Shown: piece after piece, positions 10,466-22,413 of the stretch
Layout of the letters: every line of letters starts with the position of its first letter
Position numbering within the stretch: position 1 is the first letter of the stretch
Assembly: GCA_030728325.1 (NCBI GenBank)
Contig: JANQZT010000023.1
Coordinates: 61,756 to 110,449, forward strand
Direction of reading: 5' to 3'
From: Pontimonas sp.
GTDB taxonomy: Bacteria; Actinomycetota; Actinomycetes; Actinomycetales; Microbacteriaceae
DNA length: 48,694 nucleotides
Program-made: the position numbers and the translations under genes
The notes under the pieces: generated by a model
What the model was told of the DNA's origin: nothing
Databases searched by the model: none
What the model saw: the letters and a program-made list of their open reading frames with translations, nothing else

Positions 10466-11677
10466 CTAAAGTTCGGGCAGAGCGTCCAAGAGCCGCCCCG
10501 CAACGGAAGATTTTGTTCCTTCGAACGTCAGCGACTGCGGGCTCGCGGTTATCAATGTCACTGCTGTTTCAACTTCGCCAAATCCTACCTGGTCACCCAC
10601 AAGGTTGAGAACTAGGGCATCAGATTTCTTTGCTTTGAGCTTCATTCGGGCGTTTGATTCTCGTTGCGAGGCATCACCGTCTGTTTCTGCTGCGAAGCCA
10701 ACGAGAAGCTGTCCTGTTGTCTTGGTCTCCCCCAGCTGGGCCAGAATATCGGGCGTGCGCTCAAGCTCAGGCGTCCAATACTCCGGCTGATCGGCTTTAC
10801 GAAGCTTCTGTGGTGAGAGGGTTCGCGCACGCCAATCCGCCACCGCTGCAGCCATGAGGATGATGTCGTGTGTGGGCTGAGCGGCCGCCATGGCGGCGAG
10901 CATGTCCTGTGCTGTAGAGACTGCAACGGTGTCGACTCCGTGAGGCAGAGGAACCTCAACATGGGAGTGGACAAGAGTCACGTGGGCACCCCGCAGCCTT
11001 GCGGCCTCAGCGAGGGCGACTCCCATCGCTCCTGAGGAACGATTTCCTAGGTAACGCACGGGGTCAAGCGGCTCTCTCGTCCCGCCTGCCGAAATCAAGA
11101 CTCTCTTGCCCTCAAGAGACTGAGGTGTCAGAGACGACAGAGCAAAATTCACGATGGTCTCGGGTTCCGACATTCGACCCACACCACTGTCGTCACCGGT
11201 GAGCGGACCTGAGTCAGGACCTACGAAAAGCACACCCCGCTGGCGCAGGGTCTCAACGTTCGCCTGAACAGCCGGGTTTTCCCACATCTCTGTGTGCATT
11301 GCCGGCGCGAGTACTAGGGGTGCTGTCGCAGCAAGGAGTGTGGTCCCCAGCAGATCACCCGCGAATCCCCCTGCAATCGAAGCGAGCGTGTGAGCGGTCG
11401 CGGGGCACACCACGATGAGATTGGCCTGCTGCCCCAGCGCAACGTGACGTACTTCGGCGACACCCTCAAACAAATCTGTTGGCACCGGGTTACGCGAGAT
11501 TGCTTCCCAAGTCGGTAACCCGACGAACTTCAGTGCAGAGCCCGTCGGGATAACAGTCACGTGATGGCCTCGGCGGACAAACTCTCGAACAACCGAGACG
11601 GCTTTGTAGGCAGCAATTCCACCGGCCACACCGACAATCACCCGCAAAGGCATACTCTGCTCCTCTGATGAGGACAC
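10466..11677 (-). CDS. coaBC: Bifunctional phosphopantothenoylcysteine decarboxylase / phosphopantothenate-cysteine ligase
   Basis: GVAGGIAAYKA, LAPAMHTEMW and ISAGGTREPLDPVRYLGNRSSG motifs. Confidence 0.97.
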   Translation of the reverse strand: MSSSEEQSMPLRVIVGVAGGIAAYKAVSVVREFVRRGHHVTVIPTGSALKFVGLPTWEAISRNPVPTDLFEGVAEVRHVALGQQANLIVVCPATAHTLASIAGGFAGDLLGTTLLAATAPLVLAPAMHTEMWENPAVQANVETLRQRGVLFVGPDSGPLTGDDSGVGRMSEPETIVNFALSSLTPQSLEGKRVLISAGGTREPLDPVRYLGNRSSGAMGVALAEAARLRGAHVTLVHSHVEVPLPHGVDTVAVSTAQDMLAAMAAAQPTHDIILMAAAVADWRARTLSPQKLRKADQPEYWTPELERTPDILAQLGETKTTGQLLVGFAAETDGDASQRESNARMKLKAKKSDALVLNLVGDQVGFGEVETAVTLITASPQSLTFEGTKSSVAGRLLDALPEL

Positions 11678-11683
11678 AGCGTC

Positions 11684-11941
11684 TTAGGACGCTGGACGGT
11701 TGAGAACTAGCTTGCCCTCGTTAATTTCACGCAATGCGATGCTCAAGGCCTTCTCGTCGATAGTCGAGGGCACGAGCGGTCCTACGTGGTCGTAGATGTT
11801 GCCATCACCGAGGTCGGAGTAGTACGCGTTAATCTGACGCGCGCGCTTCGCCGCGTAGATCACCAGCTGGTACTTGGAGTCAACCTTGCCCAACAACTCA
11901 TCGATAGGTGGGTCAATGATTCCATCGCGATGTAACGACAT
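11684..11941 (-). CDS. rpoZ: DNA-directed RNA polymerase omega subunit
   Basis: [33 protein letters not shown]; located between gmk and coaBC. Confidence 0.95.
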   Translation of the reverse strand: MSLHRDGIIDPPIDELLGKVDSKYQLVIYAAKRARQINAYYSDLGDGNIYDHVGPLVPSTIDEKALSIALREINEGKLVLNRPAS

Positions 11942-11943
11942 AT

Positions 11944-12855
11944 CTACTCCTTGGTGGCCTGTGCGCGCTGTGACGCAAGTACCAAGTCTACGATGCTTTG
12001 GCCAGCTTCTTCTACCGTTTCATTGATCACCACGGCATCAAACTCTCTCTGGCGGCGCAGCTCACGTTCCGCCGTGCCCAACCGCCGGGTTCTCTCCGCT
12101 TCGTTCTCGGTTCCTCGCGCCTCTAAGCGTTCAGCTAAGACCTCAAAAGAGGGTGGGGCCACAAAGACCGAGACGGACCTCTTCATCGCCCGCTTTACCT
12201 GCTTGGCGCCCTGAACATCGATTTCTAGAATCACGTTCTTGCCCTCGTCAAGCAACGCCTCAACAGGAGCACGAGGTGTGCCGTAGTGATGCTCGTGGTG
12301 GACTATTGCCCATTCCAGAAGTTCCCCGTTCTCAATAAGGCTCTGGAACTGGTGCGGTGACACGAAGAAATAGTGTTCGCCTTCGCGCTCCCCCGGTCTC
12401 TGAGGGCGTGTCGTCGCGGAGACACTCAGCACAAATTCTGGGTACTGAGAGGTAATCCACGACACGATGGTTCCTTTGCCCACACCGCTGGGCCCTGCCA
12501 ACACCACCAAGACCCCCCGCAGGTGTGGCAGATACCGTCGGTAGAGGTTCTGCACCTCAATACGGAGAGCCGCTCTCTGTCGCACGCGCAGACCGCCCAA
12601 CGTTGCGGTGGGGCTTACACCGACGCGTTCGAGAACCTCTCGAGTCTTGGTAACACCAAAACCTGGAATCGAGCGGAGGAACCACTCGACACGGAGGCCT
12701 CGAATCACGGGATCAGTGTCAGGGTTTTCTGCGCTGTCATAGACCTCGACCAAGCGGTGCTGACCGAGTCGCAGCGCCTTCTTGAAATTGGCCCTCGCCC
12801 GTCGCATCTCGACACCACGTCGGGACGCCTCCGCCGCATCAAACGCCTGGCTCAC
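11944..12855 (-). CDS. gmk: Fusion of actinobacterial integration host factor (mIHF-like) N-terminal domain and guanylate kinase
   Basis: Single 303-aa frame. Residues about 1-110 ([14 protein letters not shown]...[32 protein letters not shown]) resemble mIHF. From about 115 it is guanylate kinase ([50 protein letters not shown]). Confidence 0.93.
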   Translation of the reverse strand: MSQAFDAAEASRRGVEMRRARANFKKALRLGQHRLVEVYDSAENPDTDPVIRGLRVEWFLRSIPGFGVTKTREVLERVGVSPTATLGGLRVRQRAALRIEVQNLYRRYLPHLRGVLVVLAGPSGVGKGTIVSWITSQYPEFVLSVSATTRPQRPGEREGEHYFFVSPHQFQSLIENGELLEWAIVHHEHHYGTPRAPVEALLDEGKNVILEIDVQGAKQVKRAMKRSVSVFVAPPSFEVLAERLEARGTENEAERTRRLGTAERELRRQREFDAVVINETVEEAGQSIVDLVLASQRAQATKE

Positions 12856-13661
12856 GAGTGAAGGTCCCCTTCTGCAGAGCGGACGGCGTCGGTAAAACCT
12901 GCCTCACCGGCGAGCAGAACAGATCGCGCGACTACTGCAAACAACGGTGAGGTGTCCGGAAAGAGAGTACTCGCCTGCGAAAGCTCAGCGCCCTGATAAC
13001 CAAACCCCGGCGACAAGATAGGCATTCCCGGATAGTCACTCATATCGAAACCAAAGTCAGAAAGACTCACTGTCGCCCCAACCACAACTCCGAACCGGGA
13101 CCGAGTGCCCGGATTATTCAGGACCCACTTCGACATATCATCCACAACACCGTGGGCAACACTCATGCCATCGGCGCGACGGGCTTTTTGGGTGTCTCCC
13201 GCCTCCGGATTGGATGTCGCAGCCAACACGAATACACCCTTGTCGTGTTCTGCAGCAAGACGGAGTGCGGGCTCGAGTGCGCCAACGCCCTGGTAGGGCA
13301 CTGCCGTCAAGAAGTCCACCTCGAAATCAGATCCCGGTGCGAGCCATGCGTCCGCATAACCCGACATTGTCGAACCAATATCGCCCCGCTTCGCGTCACC
13401 GATGACCACAATTCCGAGCGCTCTCAGCTCTCCGATGAGCACGGCGAGTTGCCGCATTCCTGCAACACCCAGCCGCTCAAAGAAGGCAACCTGCGGTTTC
13501 ACTACCCGAACTCCGCTGTCGACCAGACCGGGAACTATTCTGCTGACAAACGAGGCCAGACCCGCGTCAGAATTAGCGCATCCCCACGCCTCCAACACGC
13601 TCGGGTGCGGATCAATTCCTACGCACAATGTGCGCAGTGAGCGGTTATGTTCGGCGCTCAC
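12852..13661 (-). CDS. pyrF: Orotidine 5'-phosphate decarboxylase (type 2)
   Basis: [25 protein letters not shown] and [20 protein letters not shown] motifs. Confidence 0.95.
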   Translation of the reverse strand: MSAEHNRSLRTLCVGIDPHPSVLEAWGCANSDAGLASFVSRIVPGLVDSGVRVVKPQVAFFERLGVAGMRQLAVLIGELRALGIVVIGDAKRGDIGSTMSGYADAWLAPGSDFEVDFLTAVPYQGVGALEPALRLAAEHDKGVFVLAATSNPEAGDTQKARRADGMSVAHGVVDDMSKWVLNNPGTRSRFGVVVGATVSLSDFGFDMSDYPGMPILSPGFGYQGAELSQASTLFPDTSPLFAVVARSVLLAGEAGFTDAVRSAEGDLHS

Positions 13662-16600
13662 GAGGAAGCTAGGTCCCGCCGGCGTTGGTAGTCCTGGAGG
13701 CTGGTCACCTCTGGCGTGTCAGGTCTCTGCTCAAGCGACGCCACCGCGGCACCCACCTGCGCAATCGTGGTGAACAGGGCTTTATCTGCGGCAACTGTGG
13801 CAGTTCGAATCTCGTAACCATCGGCTCTGGCACTTCGCCCACGGGGTGTGTTGATGACGATATCGATCTTGTTGTCCTGAATAAGGTCCACGACACTGGG
13901 CCCTTCTCCAGACCCCGACACCTCAGTGTGTTTCCGGACTACCTCTGCCGAGATTCCATAGCGTCCGAGGGTCTCAGCAGTCCCCTCCGTCGCCATGAGG
14001 TGGAAGCCAAGCTGACTGAGCCGCAGGATCGGCAGAATCACACTGCGTTTGTCTCTATCAGCGACTGACACGAATACCGTCCCAGACTGAGGGAGGCCGC
14101 CGTAGGCGGCGTCTTGGCTCTTGGCGAAAGCCTTGGGGAAGGTCGAGTCAATTCCCATGACCTCGCCGGTTGAGCGCATCTCCGGACCCAGTATGGAGTC
14201 CACAATGTCGCCAGATGGTGTCCTGAAGCGCTTGAAGGGAAGCACGGCTTCTTTCACCGCGACGGGCGAATCCAATGGGGGTCTCCGGCCGTCGGTAGCG
14301 GGCAGGACGCCTGACTCGATTAGCGAAGCAATGCTAGATCCGGCCATCACAAGGGACGCGGCACGGGCGAGCTGAATTCCGAGGGCCTTCGAGACGAAGG
14401 GAACTGTCCGGCTCGCTCTGGGATTCGCCTCCAATACGTAAAGAACACCAGCTGCTACGGCGAACTGAACGTTGATGAGACCTCGCACGCCAATCCCTTG
14501 AGCAAGTTTCTCGACCGCCTCGCATACTGTCTCGACAACATCGCGTCCCAGGGTTACCGGCGGCAGGGTGCAGGCGGAATCGCCCGAGTGGATTCCCGCT
14601 TCCTCGATGTGTTCCATGACGCCGCCGATGTAGAGCTGGTTTCCGTCATAGAGCGCGTCAACATCGATTTCCACAGCGTCGTCGAGGAAGCGATCCACCA
14701 GTAGGGGCGCCTCGGGCCCGACAATCGCAAACTCCGCAATTCGATCGAAGTAATCCACCAAACTCGCGTGGTCATAGACGATTTCCATCCCACGGCCTCC
14801 CAGAACATAACTGGGGCGTACGAGAACCGGATACCCAATGTCCTGCGCGATAGCGAGTGCATCTTCTACGTTGGTGGCGGTTCCATTCTTCGGGGCAACA
14901 AGTCCGGCTTCATCAAGAATTCGGGCAAAGGATCCTCGTTCTTCCGCGAGATCGATTGCGCTCGGCGAGGTACCCAGGATGGGCACACCCGCCTCCTCGA
15001 GTCCCTTAGCTAGGCCCAAGGCTGTCTGACCACCAAGTTGCACGAGAACACCCAGGAGGACTCCGCTCTGGCCCTCCTGGTGGATGACCTCGAGGACATC
15101 CTCCAAGGTCAGCGGTTCAAAATAAAGACGATCGCTCGTGTCATAGTCCGTTGATACTGTCTCGGGGTTGCAGTTGATCATGATCGTCTCAAACCCGGCG
15201 TCGTGGAGAGCAAAAGCGGCGTGAACGCAGGAGTAATCGAACTCGATGCCCTGACCGATGCGATTGGGCCCAGATCCCAGGATCACAACCTTTGTCTTCT
15301 CCGACATCGTGACTTCGGATGAGAGGTCATAACTCGAGTAGTGATAGGGCGTGTACGCCGGGAATTCCCCAGCGCAGGTGTCGACTGTCTTGAACACTGG
15401 TCGCATCCCGAGCTCATGTCGGAGAGAACGCACTTCCGCTTCGGTGGTCCCCCGCAATTGGGCGATCTGCACGTCCGAAAGTCCGTGATCCTTTCCGTAT
15501 CTCAGGAGATCGGAGGAGAGGTTTTCACCGGCGCGCACCTCCTCGGCAACCTCGTTGATGAGAGCAATCTGGTCCAGGAACCACGGGTCTATTCCAGTGG
15601 CGGCATATAAGTCTTCGACAGATGCACCCTGACGCAACGCCTGCTGGACAGTCACAATTCGACCATCCGTAGGAACACGGGAAATCTCCACCAGTTCCTT
15701 CGCGCTCCTCGACTGCTCCCCCCAGTGAAAGGAGCTTCCCCGCTGCTCGAGTGAGCGAAGTGCTTTGTTGAGAGCTTGAGAAAAGTTGCGACCCAGAGCC
15801 ATAGCCTCGCCGACGGATTTCATCGTGGTCGTCAGCGTCCGGTCGGCCAGGGGGAACTTTTCAAAAGCAAACCGCGGCACCTTGACGACGACGTAATCCA
15901 GTGTTGGCTCGAACGACGCCGGCGTTACCTGGGTGATGTCGTTGGGAATTTCATCCAGGCGATACCCGAGCGCGAGTTTCGCCGCGATCTTCGCGATCGG
16001 AAAGCCCGTGGCTTTCGAAGCCAGTGCAGAGCTTCTGGACACCCTTGGGTTCATCTCGATGACGATGACCCGCCCTGTAGAGGGCTCAATCGCGAACTGA
16101 ATATTGCACCCACCAGTGTCCACTCCCACCAGTCTGATGATTTGGATACCGATATCACGCAGACGCTGGTACTCCCGGTCGGTCAGGGTGAGAGCAGGAG
16201 CAACAGTAATGGAGTCACCGGTGTGGACACCCACCGGGTCCACGTTTTCGATGGAACAGACAACGACCGTGTTATCGGCGCTATCTCTCATGAGTTCGAG
16301 TTCGTACTCTTTCCACCCCAGTATCGACTCTTCCAGCAGGACCTCGGTCGTCGGGCTTTGGTGGAGACCATCGGTCACCATCCGAACGAGTTCCTCTTGG
16401 TCATGAGCGAAGCCGGACCCCAAGCCGCCCATCGTGTAGGAGGGCCGAATCACGAGGGGATACCCAAGGTCTTCCGCGAACGTGATGGCATCCTGCACCG
16501 TGGTGGCGATATGGCTGCGGGCGACGTCGGCACCTGCCTCTAAGACAAGGTCCTTGAATATCTGCCGGTCTTCTCCTCGTTGAATGGCCTCAAACGAGGC

Positions 16601-16951
16601 TCCAATGAGCTCGACCCCGTACTTCTGGAGAATCCCTTCCGTGTGAAGAGCCATCGCGGCGTTCAACGCGGTCTGCCCCCCGAGCGTGGGAAGGATGGCG
16701 TCTGGCTTCTCCTTGGCAATGATCGCCTCGAGAACGGGCGTCGTGATGGGCTCAACATAAGTCTGATCTGCAAAACCCGGGTCCGTCATGATGGTGGCGG
16801 GGTTGGAGTTCACCAGGATGACCCGGATTCCCTCCTCCCGGAGCACTCGACATGCTTGCGTCCCGGAGTAGTCAAACTCCGCTGCCTGTCCGATGACGAT
16901 CGGACCCGAGCCAATTACCAACACACTGTTGATGTCATCGCGCTTCGGCAT
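13658..16951 (-). CDS. carB: Carbamoyl-phosphate synthase large subunit
   Basis: 1097 aa; [34 protein letters not shown], two ATP-grasp halves, C-terminal MGS domain. Confidence 0.98.
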   Translation of the reverse strand: MPKRDDINSVLVIGSGPIVIGQAAEFDYSGTQACRVLREEGIRVILVNSNPATIMTDPGFADQTYVEPITTPVLEAIIAKEKPDAILPTLGGQTALNAAMALHTEGILQKYGVELIGASFEAIQRGEDRQIFKDLVLEAGADVARSHIATTVQDAITFAEDLGYPLVIRPSYTMGGLGSGFAHDQEELVRMVTDGLHQSPTTEVLLEESILGWKEYELELMRDSADNTVVVCSIENVDPVGVHTGDSITVAPALTLTDREYQRLRDIGIQIIRLVGVDTGGCNIQFAIEPSTGRVIVIEMNPRVSRSSALASKATGFPIAKIAAKLALGYRLDEIPNDITQVTPASFEPTLDYVVVKVPRFAFEKFPLADRTLTTTMKSVGEAMALGRNFSQALNKALRSLEQRGSSFHWGEQSRSAKELVEISRVPTDGRIVTVQQALRQGASVEDLYAATGIDPWFLDQIALINEVAEEVRAGENLSSDLLRYGKDHGLSDVQIAQLRGTTEAEVRSLRHELGMRPVFKTVDTCAGEFPAYTPYHYSSYDLSSEVTMSEKTKVVILGSGPNRIGQGIEFDYSCVHAAFALHDAGFETIMINCNPETVSTDYDTSDRLYFEPLTLEDVLEVIHQEGQSGVLLGVLVQLGGQTALGLAKGLEEAGVPILGTSPSAIDLAEERGSFARILDEAGLVAPKNGTATNVEDALAIAQDIGYPVLVRPSYVLGGRGMEIVYDHASLVDYFDRIAEFAIVGPEAPLLVDRFLDDAVEIDVDALYDGNQLYIGGVMEHIEEAGIHSGDSACTLPPVTLGRDVVETVCEAVEKLAQGIGVRGLINVQFAVAAGVLYVLEANPRASRTVPFVSKALGIQLARAASLVMAGSSIASLIESGVLPATDGRRPPLDSPVAVKEAVLPFKRFRTPSGDIVDSILGPEMRSTGEVMGIDSTFPKAFAKSQDAAYGGLPQSGTVFVSVADRDKRSVILPILRLSQLGFHLMATEGTAETLGRYGISAEVVRKHTEVSGSGEGPSVVDLIQDNKIDIVINTPRGRSARADGYEIRTATVAADKALFTTIAQVGAAVASLEQRPDTPEVTSLQDYQRRRDLASS

Positions 16952-18102
16952 TACCGACCACCCTTCGAAGTAGTGGTCATCTCGCCTTGAACGAGGTCTC
17001 TAAACCTGTCGAACAGGTACGTGGAATCATGGGGCCCCGCAGCCGCTTCTGGGTGGTACTGCACAGAGAAAGCGGGGATATCGAGTGCTGTGAGTCCTTC
17101 AACGACATCATCGTTCAGACTCACGTGGCTCACCTGCACCTTCCCAAAGCCAGCGGGAGACTCCACGACCCCCTCGCGGGGCGCGTCGACCGCGAAACCA
17201 TGGTTTTGCGCGGTGATCTCTACTTTTCCCGTTGTTCTATCGACAACCGGCTGATTGATGCCGCGATGTCCATACTTCAGCTTGTAGGTATCGAACCCCA
17301 GTGCTCGCCCCAGGAGCTGATTACCAAAGCAAATCCCAAAGAAGGGCAACCGGTCCCCGAGCGCACTCTTCAAGAGCGAGACGTGGTGATCACTGGCGGA
17401 CGGGTCACCAGGGCCATTTGAATAGAACAGCGCCACAGGGTCAAGAGACATCACGTCCTCATAGGACGCGCTCGAGGGAAGCACATGAACATCAAAACCT
17501 CTCGCCGCAAGGTGATGCAGAGTCGATTCCTTCACACCCAGATCAATTACGGCCAATCTTCCAAGTGACGCACCCACCGCGGGCACGACGCGCATCTCGT
17601 TGACGCTCACTTGGTCGGAGAGGTTCTTGCCCTTCATGTCCGGCGCTGTGCGCACTTTGTCGAGCAGCTCCTCTGAATCAAGGTCGATACCTGCGCCACT
17701 GAAGATTCCTCCTCGCATGACCCCGGCCTCGCGCAAAATGAGCGTAATCGCACGGGTATCAACCCCGCTGATGCTGACAATTCCATCCGACACGAGGTCT
17801 TCGTCGAGACTTCTCGTCGAGCGGAAGTTGGACGGTCGACGCGCAGGATCGCGCACGACAAAGCCGTCCACCCAGATCCTCCGGGACTCGGGGTCTTCAT
17901 CATTCATGCCGGTATTGCCGATATGAGGCGCGGTCATGACGACAATCTGACCTGCATAGCTCGGGTCCGTCAGAGTTTCTTGGTAGCCCGTCATGCCTGT
18001 GGAGAACACCACTTCACCGAGGGTCTCACCTCGCGCTCCCCAGGCATTGCCCTCAAATCGGCTGCCATCTTCCAACACCAGTACTGCACGGTCTCTTGTC
18101 AC
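16951..18102 (-). CDS. carA: Carbamoyl-phosphate synthase small (glutaminase) subunit
   Basis: [22 protein letters not shown]; class I glutaminase core [12 protein letters not shown] with catalytic Cys; C-terminal [12 protein letters not shown]. Confidence 0.97.
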   Translation of the reverse strand: MTRDRAVLVLEDGSRFEGNAWGARGETLGEVVFSTGMTGYQETLTDPSYAGQIVVMTAPHIGNTGMNDEDPESRRIWVDGFVVRDPARRPSNFRSTRSLDEDLVSDGIVSISGVDTRAITLILREAGVMRGGIFSGAGIDLDSEELLDKVRTAPDMKGKNLSDQVSVNEMRVVPAVGASLGRLAVIDLGVKESTLHHLAARGFDVHVLPSSASYEDVMSLDPVALFYSNGPGDPSASDHHVSLLKSALGDRLPFFGICFGNQLLGRALGFDTYKLKYGHRGINQPVVDRTTGKVEITAQNHGFAVDAPREGVVESPAGFGKVQVSHVSLNDDVVEGLTALDIPAFSVQYHPEAAAGPHDSTYLFDRFRDLVQGEMTTTSKGGR

Positions 18103-18590
18103 TCAGTTTTTCCCCTCATTGAATTCACAGCGTCCACAACGGCGTTCGGATTTGTCTCCGTGACCCGGAGATAGCTATCAACCTCGGTTTGTCCCAGACT
18201 CCAGCGAATCATGACCAAGCCCTCGGGCTCCACCACTCGATCGATAGTCCACGTCGCTAGCCCTGCCTGGATGCCGGCCTTCGCATCCAGCAACACAGGC
18301 GCCTCCCCCTGCGCACCGATGACCATTCCCTCGGGGTGGAGAGAGAACCTCGCCTTTGCCCTGAAGCTCAAGGGCCCTACAGGAATACGATCCATGGGCT
18401 TATTCGCAACGGTCGTGGCGACGTAGAGGCCGTCAAAGGAAAGCAAGGGAGGTGAACCGGGAAGCTCTCGTATCAAAGCCCCCTCTAGGTGGTGGAAACG
18501 GCGCCGCCTGTTGTGCCATCCCCACCAGGCAAGCCCCAAAAGTAGGAGCGCAAGAGCAATCATCATGCTCGCCGCGATTTCCTGTGTCAT
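18099..18590 (-). CDS. Membrane-anchored PH-like domain protein of the pyrimidine operon (function unknown)
   Basis: One N-terminal transmembrane segment ([22 protein letters not shown]) plus about 130-aa beta-rich domain; 4-bp overlaps with pyrC and carA. Position matches the M. tuberculosis Rv1382-type gene. Confidence 0.75.
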   Translation of the reverse strand: MTQEIAASMMIALALLLLGLAWWGWHNRRRRFHHLEGALIRELPGSPPLLSFDGLYVATTVANKPMDRIPVGPLSFRAKARFSLHPEGMVIGAQGEAPVLLDAKAGIQAGLATWTIDRVVEPEGLVMIRWSLGQTEVDSYLRVTETNPNAVVDAVNSMRGKTE

Positions 18591-19885
18591 TCGGACTTCT
18601 CCTCCAGCTCCACAAGCTGGCTATCGGTCACGGTCTGGACACCCGAATAAAAGGTGTGCACGACTCTGCCGACCAGTTCCTGATCCCGATACGGGTTATT
18701 ACTGCTCAAACTACCGTGTGGCTCCCCAGCAGATCCTGCGGGGTCCACCACGGTGAGATGGGCCGGTTGTCCCACTGCCAGTGGCGCGCTGTATCCCGAG
18801 ACCCGACCGATCTGTGCGGGGGTGGTGGACATAATTCTGGCGACTGAGTCGAGAGACACCAGTCCAGGCTTGACCAAGGTGGTCATCACGACCGCAAAAG
18901 CGCTCTCAAGACCCAACATGCCGAACGCGCCCTCGGGGAAGCTACAGTCTTTTGCTTCGCTGGGGTGTGGAGCGTGGTCGGTGGCGACAATATCAATCAC
19001 ACCCGAGGCAACTCCTTCGCGGAGGGCAATAACGTCCTCGCTCCTCCGAAGCGGAGGATTCACCTTGTACAGCGGATCGAAGCTGGAGACGAGGTCTTCT
19101 GTCAGCAGGAGGTGGTGGGGCGTCACTTCCGCCGTGACCGCGATTCCCCTTTTCTTTGCCCACTTCACGACCTCCAGTGAGCCCGCGGTCGAAAGATGAC
19201 AAATATGGATTCTGGCTCCCACGGACTCGGCCAGGAGCACATCCCTAGCGATAATCGACTCTTCAGCGACTGCAGGCCACCCTTCGAGCCCGAGCGAGGC
19301 AGCCAGGGGCCCATCGTTCATCTGAGCACCCTCAGTCAAACGAGGGTCCTGGGCGTGTTGCGCTATCACCGCGTCGAGGCTGGTGGCTTGCTCGAGAGCG
19401 CGCCTCATCAGACCTGAGTCATGCACGCATTTTCCGTCATCCGAAAACACTCTTACCTTCGGAAGAGAGCGAGCCATTGAACCCAGTGACGCCAAAGCTT
19501 CACCCGCAAGACCTTTGGTCACGGCGCCCACCGGTCTTACGTCCACATACCCTGCCGCGCGACCCCATTGCCAGACCTGGGTTACCAGTTCTGATGTATC
19601 TGCAACCGGAACCGTATTCGCCATCGCGTGAACGGCGGTGTAACCGCCCAGAGCGGCAGCTCTCGACCCGCTGCGAACAGTCTCCGCCTGCTCTCCTCCG
19701 GGTTGACGGAGGTGTGTGTGCAGATCTACAAATCCAGGCAGGGCAACTAGGCCTGACGCGTCAATAACTCGAGCCTTTGCAGAGCCCTTGACTCCAGAGG
19801 GCTCAACAAAGACTCCGTCAGCAATCGCGATATCCGCCACTTCCCCACCCATCAGTGAGAGGCCAGTAATCACGGTCGTCGTCAT
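18587..19885 (-). CDS. pyrC: Dihydroorotase
   Basis: [34 protein letters not shown] and IVATDHAPH motifs. Confidence 0.97.
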   Translation of the reverse strand: MTTTVITGLSLMGGEVADIAIADGVFVEPSGVKGSAKARVIDASGLVALPGFVDLHTHLRQPGGEQAETVRSGSRAAALGGYTAVHAMANTVPVADTSELVTQVWQWGRAAGYVDVRPVGAVTKGLAGEALASLGSMARSLPKVRVFSDDGKCVHDSGLMRRALEQATSLDAVIAQHAQDPRLTEGAQMNDGPLAASLGLEGWPAVAEESIIARDVLLAESVGARIHICHLSTAGSLEVVKWAKKRGIAVTAEVTPHHLLLTEDLVSSFDPLYKVNPPLRRSEDVIALREGVASGVIDIVATDHAPHPSEAKDCSFPEGAFGMLGLESAFAVVMTTLVKPGLVSLDSVARIMSTTPAQIGRVSGYSAPLAVGQPAHLTVVDPAGSAGEPHGSLSSNNPYRDQELVGRVVHTFYSGVQTVTDSQLVELEEKSE

Positions 19886-20820
19886 TTCTCACCACCCCAA
19901 ACCTCAAACAGAACTGCCATTCGGAGAGCCACACCGTTGCGAACCTGATCCAGGATGACCGACCGCGATGAGTCGGCCACATCCGAAGCAATCTCGACTC
20001 CCCGGTTCATGGGTCCGGGATGCATCACGATCGCGTGCTCCGCCAGCCTGTTGGCTCGATCCTTGGTGAGCGAGTAATTGCGAACATAGTTTCCCGATGC
20101 TGGCTGGAATTCACCCTTGATCCGCTCCTTCTGAATCCTGAGCATCATGATGGCATCAGGGCTTTCGTCGATGACCGAGTCCAGATCAGAGCTGGTCGCC
20201 ACCGGCCATCCCTCGATGCCACTCGGTATCAATTCGGGAGGCCCCACGACCGTGACCCGAGCTCCGAGAGTGTTGAGCAAAACGACATTTGACCGAGCGA
20301 CTCTCGAGTGAGCGATATCCCCCACTATCGCCACGTGAAGACCCGAAAGGTCAGACCCTCGAGCTTTTGAGACCAGTCGCTCACGGATCGTTGCGGCATC
20401 CAGAAGTGCTTGGGTGGGATGCTCATGGGTTCCGTCACCTGCGTTGATGATGGCGGCCTCTACCCATCCAGAGTGCGCGAGACGGTGAGCTGCGCCCGAG
20501 GAGAAGTGCCGCACGACAATAATGTCGGCACCCATTGCCTCCACCGTCTGGGCCGTATCCTTCAGACTTTCGCCCTTGGAAACACTCGAGCCCTGGACCT
20601 GGAACGTCATCACATCCGCAGAAAGCCTCTTGGCTGCTGCTTCGAAGGACAAACGTGTTCTGGTTGAGTCCTCAAAGAACAGATTGACCATCGTCACACC
20701 GCGCAGCGTGGGGAGCTTCGGGACAGAGCGGTTAGCCACGTCAGAGAAATCCTGTGCGACATCGAGCAGGCGCACCGCGTCATCTCGCGTCAGGTCTTGT
20801 GCACTCAGCAGGTGCTTCAC
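19882..20820 (-). CDS. pyrB: Aspartate carbamoyltransferase catalytic subunit
   Basis: [32 protein letters not shown] and [13 protein letters not shown] motifs. Confidence 0.97.
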   Translation of the reverse strand: MKHLLSAQDLTRDDAVRLLDVAQDFSDVANRSVPKLPTLRGVTMVNLFFEDSTRTRLSFEAAAKRLSADVMTFQVQGSSVSKGESLKDTAQTVEAMGADIIVVRHFSSGAAHRLAHSGWVEAAIINAGDGTHEHPTQALLDAATIRERLVSKARGSDLSGLHVAIVGDIAHSRVARSNVVLLNTLGARVTVVGPPELIPSGIEGWPVATSSDLDSVIDESPDAIMMLRIQKERIKGEFQPASGNYVRNYSLTKDRANRLAEHAIVMHPGPMNRGVEIASDVADSSRSVILDQVRNGVALRMAVLFEVWGGEK

Positions 20821-21347
20821 GACACCACCTGCACTTCCTCGTCGCCGTCAGTCTCGAGGAGCCGAACAGTGATTCGCTCACCGAGCGCGGAAGGGAGATT
20901 CTTACCCACATGATCGGCTCTGATCGGGAGCTCTCGATGGCCCCGATCAACCAGCACGGCCAGCTTCACCATGGTGGGTCGACCAATCGCAGTCAACGCG
21001 TCGAGGGCAGCGCGAACCGTCCGCCCAGAGAACAAAACGTCATCCACCAGAACACAGACCGAATCGTCAATCCCCTGGTCAGGGATCACCGTGGCAACGG
21101 GAGAGCGATGTCCGCCTCGGTGAAGGTCATCCCGATACATCGTCACGTCGAGAATGCCATGGGGCACAGGAGTGCCAGAGATTGATTCGATCATTTGAGC
21201 AAGCCGTTCGGACAAGACTGCCCCTCGGGTGGGGATGCCCAACAAGACAAGCTTCTCGGTAGCGGGAACTGCTTCCACGATTTCATGAGCAATGCGACGG
21301 AGGGTGCGATCGATGTCTGACCCTGTGAGAACGGTACGCGCACTCAT
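20817..21347 (-). CDS. pyrR: Bifunctional pyr operon regulator / uracil phosphoribosyltransferase
   Basis: [20 protein letters not shown] and [20 protein letters not shown] motifs. Confidence 0.96.
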   Translation of the reverse strand: MSARTVLTGSDIDRTLRRIAHEIVEAVPATEKLVLLGIPTRGAVLSERLAQMIESISGTPVPHGILDVTMYRDDLHRGGHRSPVATVIPDQGIDDSVCVLVDDVLFSGRTVRAALDALTAIGRPTMVKLAVLVDRGHRELPIRADHVGKNLPSALGERITVRLLETDGDEEVQVVS

Positions 21348-21351
21348 CGAG

Positions 21352-21377
21352 CCCTCCTTTCGCGCCTCACAGGACGC
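21352..21377 (-). promoter_or_regulatory. PyrR-binding RNA hairpin adjacent to the pyrR Shine-Dalgarno (predicted translational repression site)
   Basis: Minus-strand RNA GCGUC-CUGUGA-GGCGC (complement of 21362-21377) forms a 5-bp stem with a CNGNGA-type hexaloop, followed one nt later by the SD AAAGGAGGG (21352-21360) and the pyrR ATG at 21347. Confidence 0.75.
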
Positions 21378-21429
21378 AGGTTAAAGCAGGTCTGCTCCCC
21401 CTAGGTTAGCGCACCACAGGAGCCTCGCG

Positions 21430-21849
21430 CTAGGCGCGCTCGGAGGTTGCGGCAATTGCCGCAAGAATTCCATGCACAAATCCCGAAGAAGCCTCGGTAC
21501 TCAGCTCATTCACCAGCTCAACGGCCTCGGCGATCGCCACCGCGGTGGGGATGTCAGGGTTGTGAAGAATCTCCCAGGTGGCAACACGCAGCACGGCGCG
21601 ATCCACCGTGGGCATGCGCTCGAGTGGCCACGACTGAGAAGTATCCCGAAGTAGCTGATCAACGCTCTCACCATGGGCGATCATCCCACCCACAATCATC
21701 TGAGCGTAATCCCAGGATGATGAACGTTCAGGTTCGCTCTGCGCTCTCGCCTGGGCTGCGAGGAGCGCTTCCTCCAGCGGTTGTTCGTTGATGTCCGCGC
21801 TAAAGAGAATGTCGACAGCGCGCTTTCGGGCCTTATGCCGCGCACTCAC
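21430..21849 (-). CDS. nusB: Transcription antitermination protein NusB
   Basis: [19 protein letters not shown]...[22 protein letters not shown]...[24 protein letters not shown]. Confidence 0.96.
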   Translation of the reverse strand: MSARHKARKRAVDILFSADINEQPLEEALLAAQARAQSEPERSSSWDYAQMIVGGMIAHGESVDQLLRDTSQSWPLERMPTVDRAVLRVATWEILHNPDIPTAVAIAEAVELVNELSTEASSGFVHGILAAIAATSERA

Positions 21850-22412
21850 TCGTCTGACACTCGCCCGAGGTAGTCTCCGGTCCTCGTGTCCACCTTGACT
21901 TTCGTTCCCTGCTCGACGAAGAGCGGTACCTGAATTTCGAAACCCGTCTCCAAGGTTGCCGGCTTGGTTCCCCCTGTGGAGCGATCTCCCTGGAGCCCAG
22001 GCTCGCTATAGGTGATTTCCAGCACAACAGAGGCAGGAAGGTCAACATACAAGGGCTCTCCGTCGTGCATCGCGATGGTGACCGATTGGTTGGAGAGCAT
22101 AAAGTTTGCCGCGTCACCCACCACAGGACCGGGGACGGTTACTTGGTCATAATCGCTCTGGTCCATGAAGACATAGTCAGCGCCGTCCTCATAGAGGAAG
22201 GTGTAGTCGCGGCGGTCAACCACCGCAAAGTCGATCTTGGTGCCGGCATTGAATGTCTTGTCGACGACTTTGCCCGAGCGGACGTTCTTCATCTTCGTGC
22301 GAACGAAAGCACCGCCTTTTCCAGGCTTGACGTGCTGGAACTCCACAACAGCCCAGAGCTGACCCTCAAGATTCAATACGCTTCCGTTTTTGATGTCGTT
22401 TGTCGTCGCCAC
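21846..22412 (-). CDS. efp: Elongation factor P
   Basis: [35 protein letters not shown]...[13 protein letters not shown]. Confidence 0.97.
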   Translation of the reverse strand: MATTNDIKNGSVLNLEGQLWAVVEFQHVKPGKGGAFVRTKMKNVRSGKVVDKTFNAGTKIDFAVVDRRDYTFLYEDGADYVFMDQSDYDQVTVPGPVVGDAANFMLSNQSVTIAMHDGEPLYVDLPASVVLEITYSEPGLQGDRSTGGTKPATLETGFEIQVPLFVEQGTKVKVDTRTGDYLGRVSDE

Positions 22413-22413
22413 G

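Noticed and set aside
15776-16543. 255-aa plus-strand ORF opposite carB
   Set aside because: Shadow ORF; carB is clearly the coding strand by conserved motifs throughout.
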